Positions 4,786-6,791 of a DNA stretch of 6,791 nt are shown here, one piece after another; the first letter of the stretch is position 1; each line of letters begins with the position of its first letter. The notes below the pieces were generated by a model. That model was given only the letters and a program-made list of their open reading frames with translations, was not told the DNA's origin and searched no databases. Source of the DNA: Burkholderiales bacterium (GTDB taxonomy: Bacteria > Pseudomonadota > Gammaproteobacteria > Burkholderiales > Burkholderiaceae_D); NCBI GenBank assembly GCA_016197345.1, contig JACPVY010000009.1, forward strand, positions 1-6,791. The letters are read 5' to 3'. Made by a program: the position numbers and the translations under genes.

Positions 4786-6791
4786 TCACAATTCTTCAAA
4801 CACCAATTGCCCATTTTTGACATTGATCGGCACGGTATCTTTCGGCCCAAACTTGCCAGCGAGTATCAACTTCGATAATGGGTTTTCGATGTGTTGTAAA
4901 ATTGCCCGTTTCAATGGCCGTGCGCCATACACCGGATCGTAGCCCGCTTCGGCAATTTTTTGCAGTGCATCGTCGGAAACGGTTAAGCCGATTTCCATCT
5001 TCGCTAAGCGGCCTTGCAAAATCGCCAATTGAATCTTCGCAATCGAACCAATGTTTTTCGCATCTAAGGCATGGAACACTACGGTTTCATCGATGCGGTT
5101 CAAAAATTCTGGACGGAAGTGACCACGCACATCGGCCATCACCGCCAGTTTCACCAGCGCCGGGTCGCTATCTTCCATCGCTTGGATTTTTTGTGAACCC
5201 AAGTTCGACGTCATCACGATCACGGTATTTTTAAAGTCCACCGTGCGACCTTGGCCATCCGTCATGCGACCATCGTCTAGCACTTGCAGCAAGACATTGA
5301 AGACATCGCTATGCGCTTTTTCGATTTCATCAAACAAAATCACGCTATAGGGTTTGCGCCGCACGGCTTCCGTCAAATAACCGCCTTCGTCATAGCCGAC
5401 ATAGCCCGGTGGCGCACCGATCAAGCGTGCGACCGAGTGTTTTTCCATGAATTCGCTCATATCAATCCGGATCATGGATTCTTCGGTGTCGAACAAGAAT
5501 TGCGCTAAGGCTTTGCACAATTCAGTTTTACCAACCCCGGTTGGCCCCAAGAACATGAACGAGCCGTATGGGCGATTCGGATCGGACAAGCCTGCGCGCG
5601 AACGCCGAATCGCATCGGCCACCGCTGTAATCGCTTCATCTTGGCCGACCACGCGTTGGTGCAATTTGTCTTCAATATGCAGCAACTTGTCGCGTTCGCC
5701 TTGCAACATGCGCGAAACCGGAATGCCAGTAGCGCGCGAGACAACTTCCGCGATTTCTTCCGCCCCAACTTGGGTGCGCAGCAAGCGGTTCGGTGCCTGA
5801 TCTTCCGCTTTCGCTTGCTTTTCAGCCGCTTTTAATTGTGCTTCCAAGCCCGGCATTTTGCCGTACTGCAATTCCGACACTTTGCCCCAGTCACCAGCAC
5901 GAGTTGCTTCTTCCATTTGCAAGCGCGTGCGCTCGATTTCTTCCTTGATATGCGTAGAGCCTTGCACCGCAGCTTTTTCCGCTTTCAAAATTTCTTCGAA
6001 ATCATTGTATTCACGTTGCAAACGCGTAATTTCTTCGTCAATCAAACCCAAGCGCTTAATCGACGCTTCATCTTTCTCTTTTTTGACGGCTTCGCGCTCG
6101 ATCTTGAGTTGAATCAAGCGGCGATCCAGCTTATCCATCACTTCTGGCTTGCTGTCGATTTCGATCTTGATTTTCGACGCGGCTTCGTCGATCAAATCAA
6201 TCGCCTTATCGGGCAAGAAGCGATCCGTGATATAGCGGTGCGACAGTTCTGCCGCTGCGATAATCGCAGCATCGGTAATTTCGACCTTGTGATGCAGCTC
6301 ATATTTTTCTTGCAAACCGCGCAAAATGGCGACGGTGGCTTCAACGCTAGGTTCATCGACCAGAATTTTTTGGAAACGGCGTTCTAGCGCAGGGTCTTTT
6401 TCGACGTATTTGCGATATTCGTCCAAGGTGGTGGCGCCAACGCAATGCAATTCACCGCGCGCCAAGGCGGGTTTCAGCATATTGCCAGCGTCGATAGCGC
6501 CTTCGGCCTTGCCCGCACCGACCATCGTATGCAATTCGTCGATAAAAACGATGGTTTGGCCTTCATCTAGCGCTAATTCCTTCAAAACGGATTTCAAGCG
6601 CTCTTCAAATTCGCCGCGATATTTAGCCCCTGCCAGTAGCGAAGCCATATCAAGCGACAGCACACGTTTGCCCTTCAGCGATTCTGGCACCTCGTTATTG
6701 ACGATACGTTGCGCCAAGCCTTCGACAATCGCGGTTTTACCGACGCCGGGTTCGCCAATTAATACGGGATTATTTTTGGTGCGGCGTTGCA
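4786..6791 (-). CDS. clpB: ATP-dependent disaggregase ClpB, N-terminus outside window
   Basis: A Hsp100 hexamer that threads aggregated protein through its central pore and works with DnaK/DnaJ/GrpE; cytoplasmic. The frame runs off the window edge; TTG at 6717 is internal, because the sequence before it encodes the first Walker A motif. Of roughly 860 residues, 667 are present, numbered here from the first full codon: Walker A1 GEPGVGKT (12-19), pore loop KYRGEFEER (56-64), Walker B1 VFIDE (81-85), arginine fingers ERRF (136-139), the coiled-coil middle domain (about 215-335), Walker A2 GPTGVGKT (415-422), pore loop GYVGYDEGG (462-470), Walker B2 VILFDE (483-488), sensor 1 TSNLG (527-531) and sensor 2 GARPLKR (622-628). 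The long middle domain separates ClpB from ClpA and ClpC. All key residues seen are intact. Heat-shock control is usual, but the promoter lies outside the window. Confidence 0.97.
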   Translation of the reverse strand, partial: QRRTKNNPVLIGEPGVGKTAIVEGLAQRIVNNEVPESLKGKRVLSLDMASLLAGAKYRGEFEERLKSVLKELALDEGQTIVFIDELHTMVGAGKAEGAIDAGNMLKPALARGELHCVGATTLDEYRKYVEKDPALERRFQKILVDEPSVEATVAILRGLQEKYELHHKVEITDAAIIAAAELSHRYITDRFLPDKAIDLIDEAASKIKIEIDSKPEVMDKLDRRLIQLKIEREAVKKEKDEASIKRLGLIDEEITRLQREYNDFEEILKAEKAAVQGSTHIKEEIERTRLQMEEATRAGDWGKVSELQYGKMPGLEAQLKAAEKQAKAEDQAPNRLLRTQVGAEEIAEVVSRATGIPVSRMLQGERDKLLHIEDKLHQRVVGQDEAITAVADAIRRSRAGLSDPNRPYGSFMFLGPTGVGKTELCKALAQFLFDTEESMIRIDMSEFMEKHSVARLIGAPPGYVGYDEGGYLTEAVRRKPYSVILFDEIEKAHSDVFNVLLQVLDDGRMTDGQGRTVDFKNTVIVMTSNLGSQKIQAMEDSDPALVKLAVMADVRGHFRPEFLNRIDETVVFHALDAKNIGSIAKIQLAILQGRLAKMEIGLTVSDDALQKIAEAGYDPVYGARPLKRAILQHIENPLSKLILAGKFGPKDTVPINVKNGQLVFEEL

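Noticed and set aside
5836..6387. 183-residue plus-strand open frame inside clpB
   Set aside because: It is antisense to the highly conserved ClpB coding sequence, and its Phe/Gln/Arg-rich composition is typical of the shadow of a coiled-coil domain.

Overview
The window looks like chromosome from a beta-proteobacterium, most likely order Burkholderiales and plausibly family Oxalobacteraceae. This rests on the strong resemblance of the isocitrate lyase and ClpB proteins to Burkholderiales versions as I remember them, on intermediate base composition, and on good Shine-Dalgarno sites. The genus is not established. There are five protein genes, two of them cut by the window ends. I see no rRNA, tRNA, CRISPR array, insertion sequence or phage gene.

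Layout: (1) 1-959, plus strand: the C-terminal part of a YbbP-type ABC transporter permease. (2) 977-1003: a strong hairpin with A and T tracts that can terminate transcription in both directions between the permease gene and convergent aceA. (3) 1043-2332, minus strand: complete isocitrate lyase, the first enzyme of the glyoxylate shunt. (4) 2333-2801: a 469-bp divergent control region with a 14-bp palindrome and four helically phased TTTC...GAAA boxes. (5) 2802-3284, plus strand: an RraA-family protein. It keeps the full G-X20-R-D-X2-E motif that E. coli RraA has lost, so it may be a metal-dependent pyruvate aldolase / oxaloacetate decarboxylase. (6) 3248-4387, minus strand: a 12-helix major facilitator transporter whose 3' end overlaps the rraA 3' end by 37 bp. 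(7) 4388-4785: a 398-bp gap with no convincing gene, but with several palindromes, a long hairpin and two tiny possible reading frames. (8) 4786-6791, minus strand: the disaggregase ClpB, lacking its N-terminal part because the window ends.

How they fit together: aceA and rraA are transcribed divergently from one control region, which invites a shared link to two-carbon or oxaloacetate/pyruvate metabolism. The transporter is convergent with rraA and could move a related carboxylate, but its substrate cannot be read from sequence. ClpB and the YbbP-type permease look like unrelated housekeeping neighbours. The points most worth checking are the enzymatic motif in RraA, the box array upstream of aceA, and the unexplained hairpin between clpB and the transporter gene.
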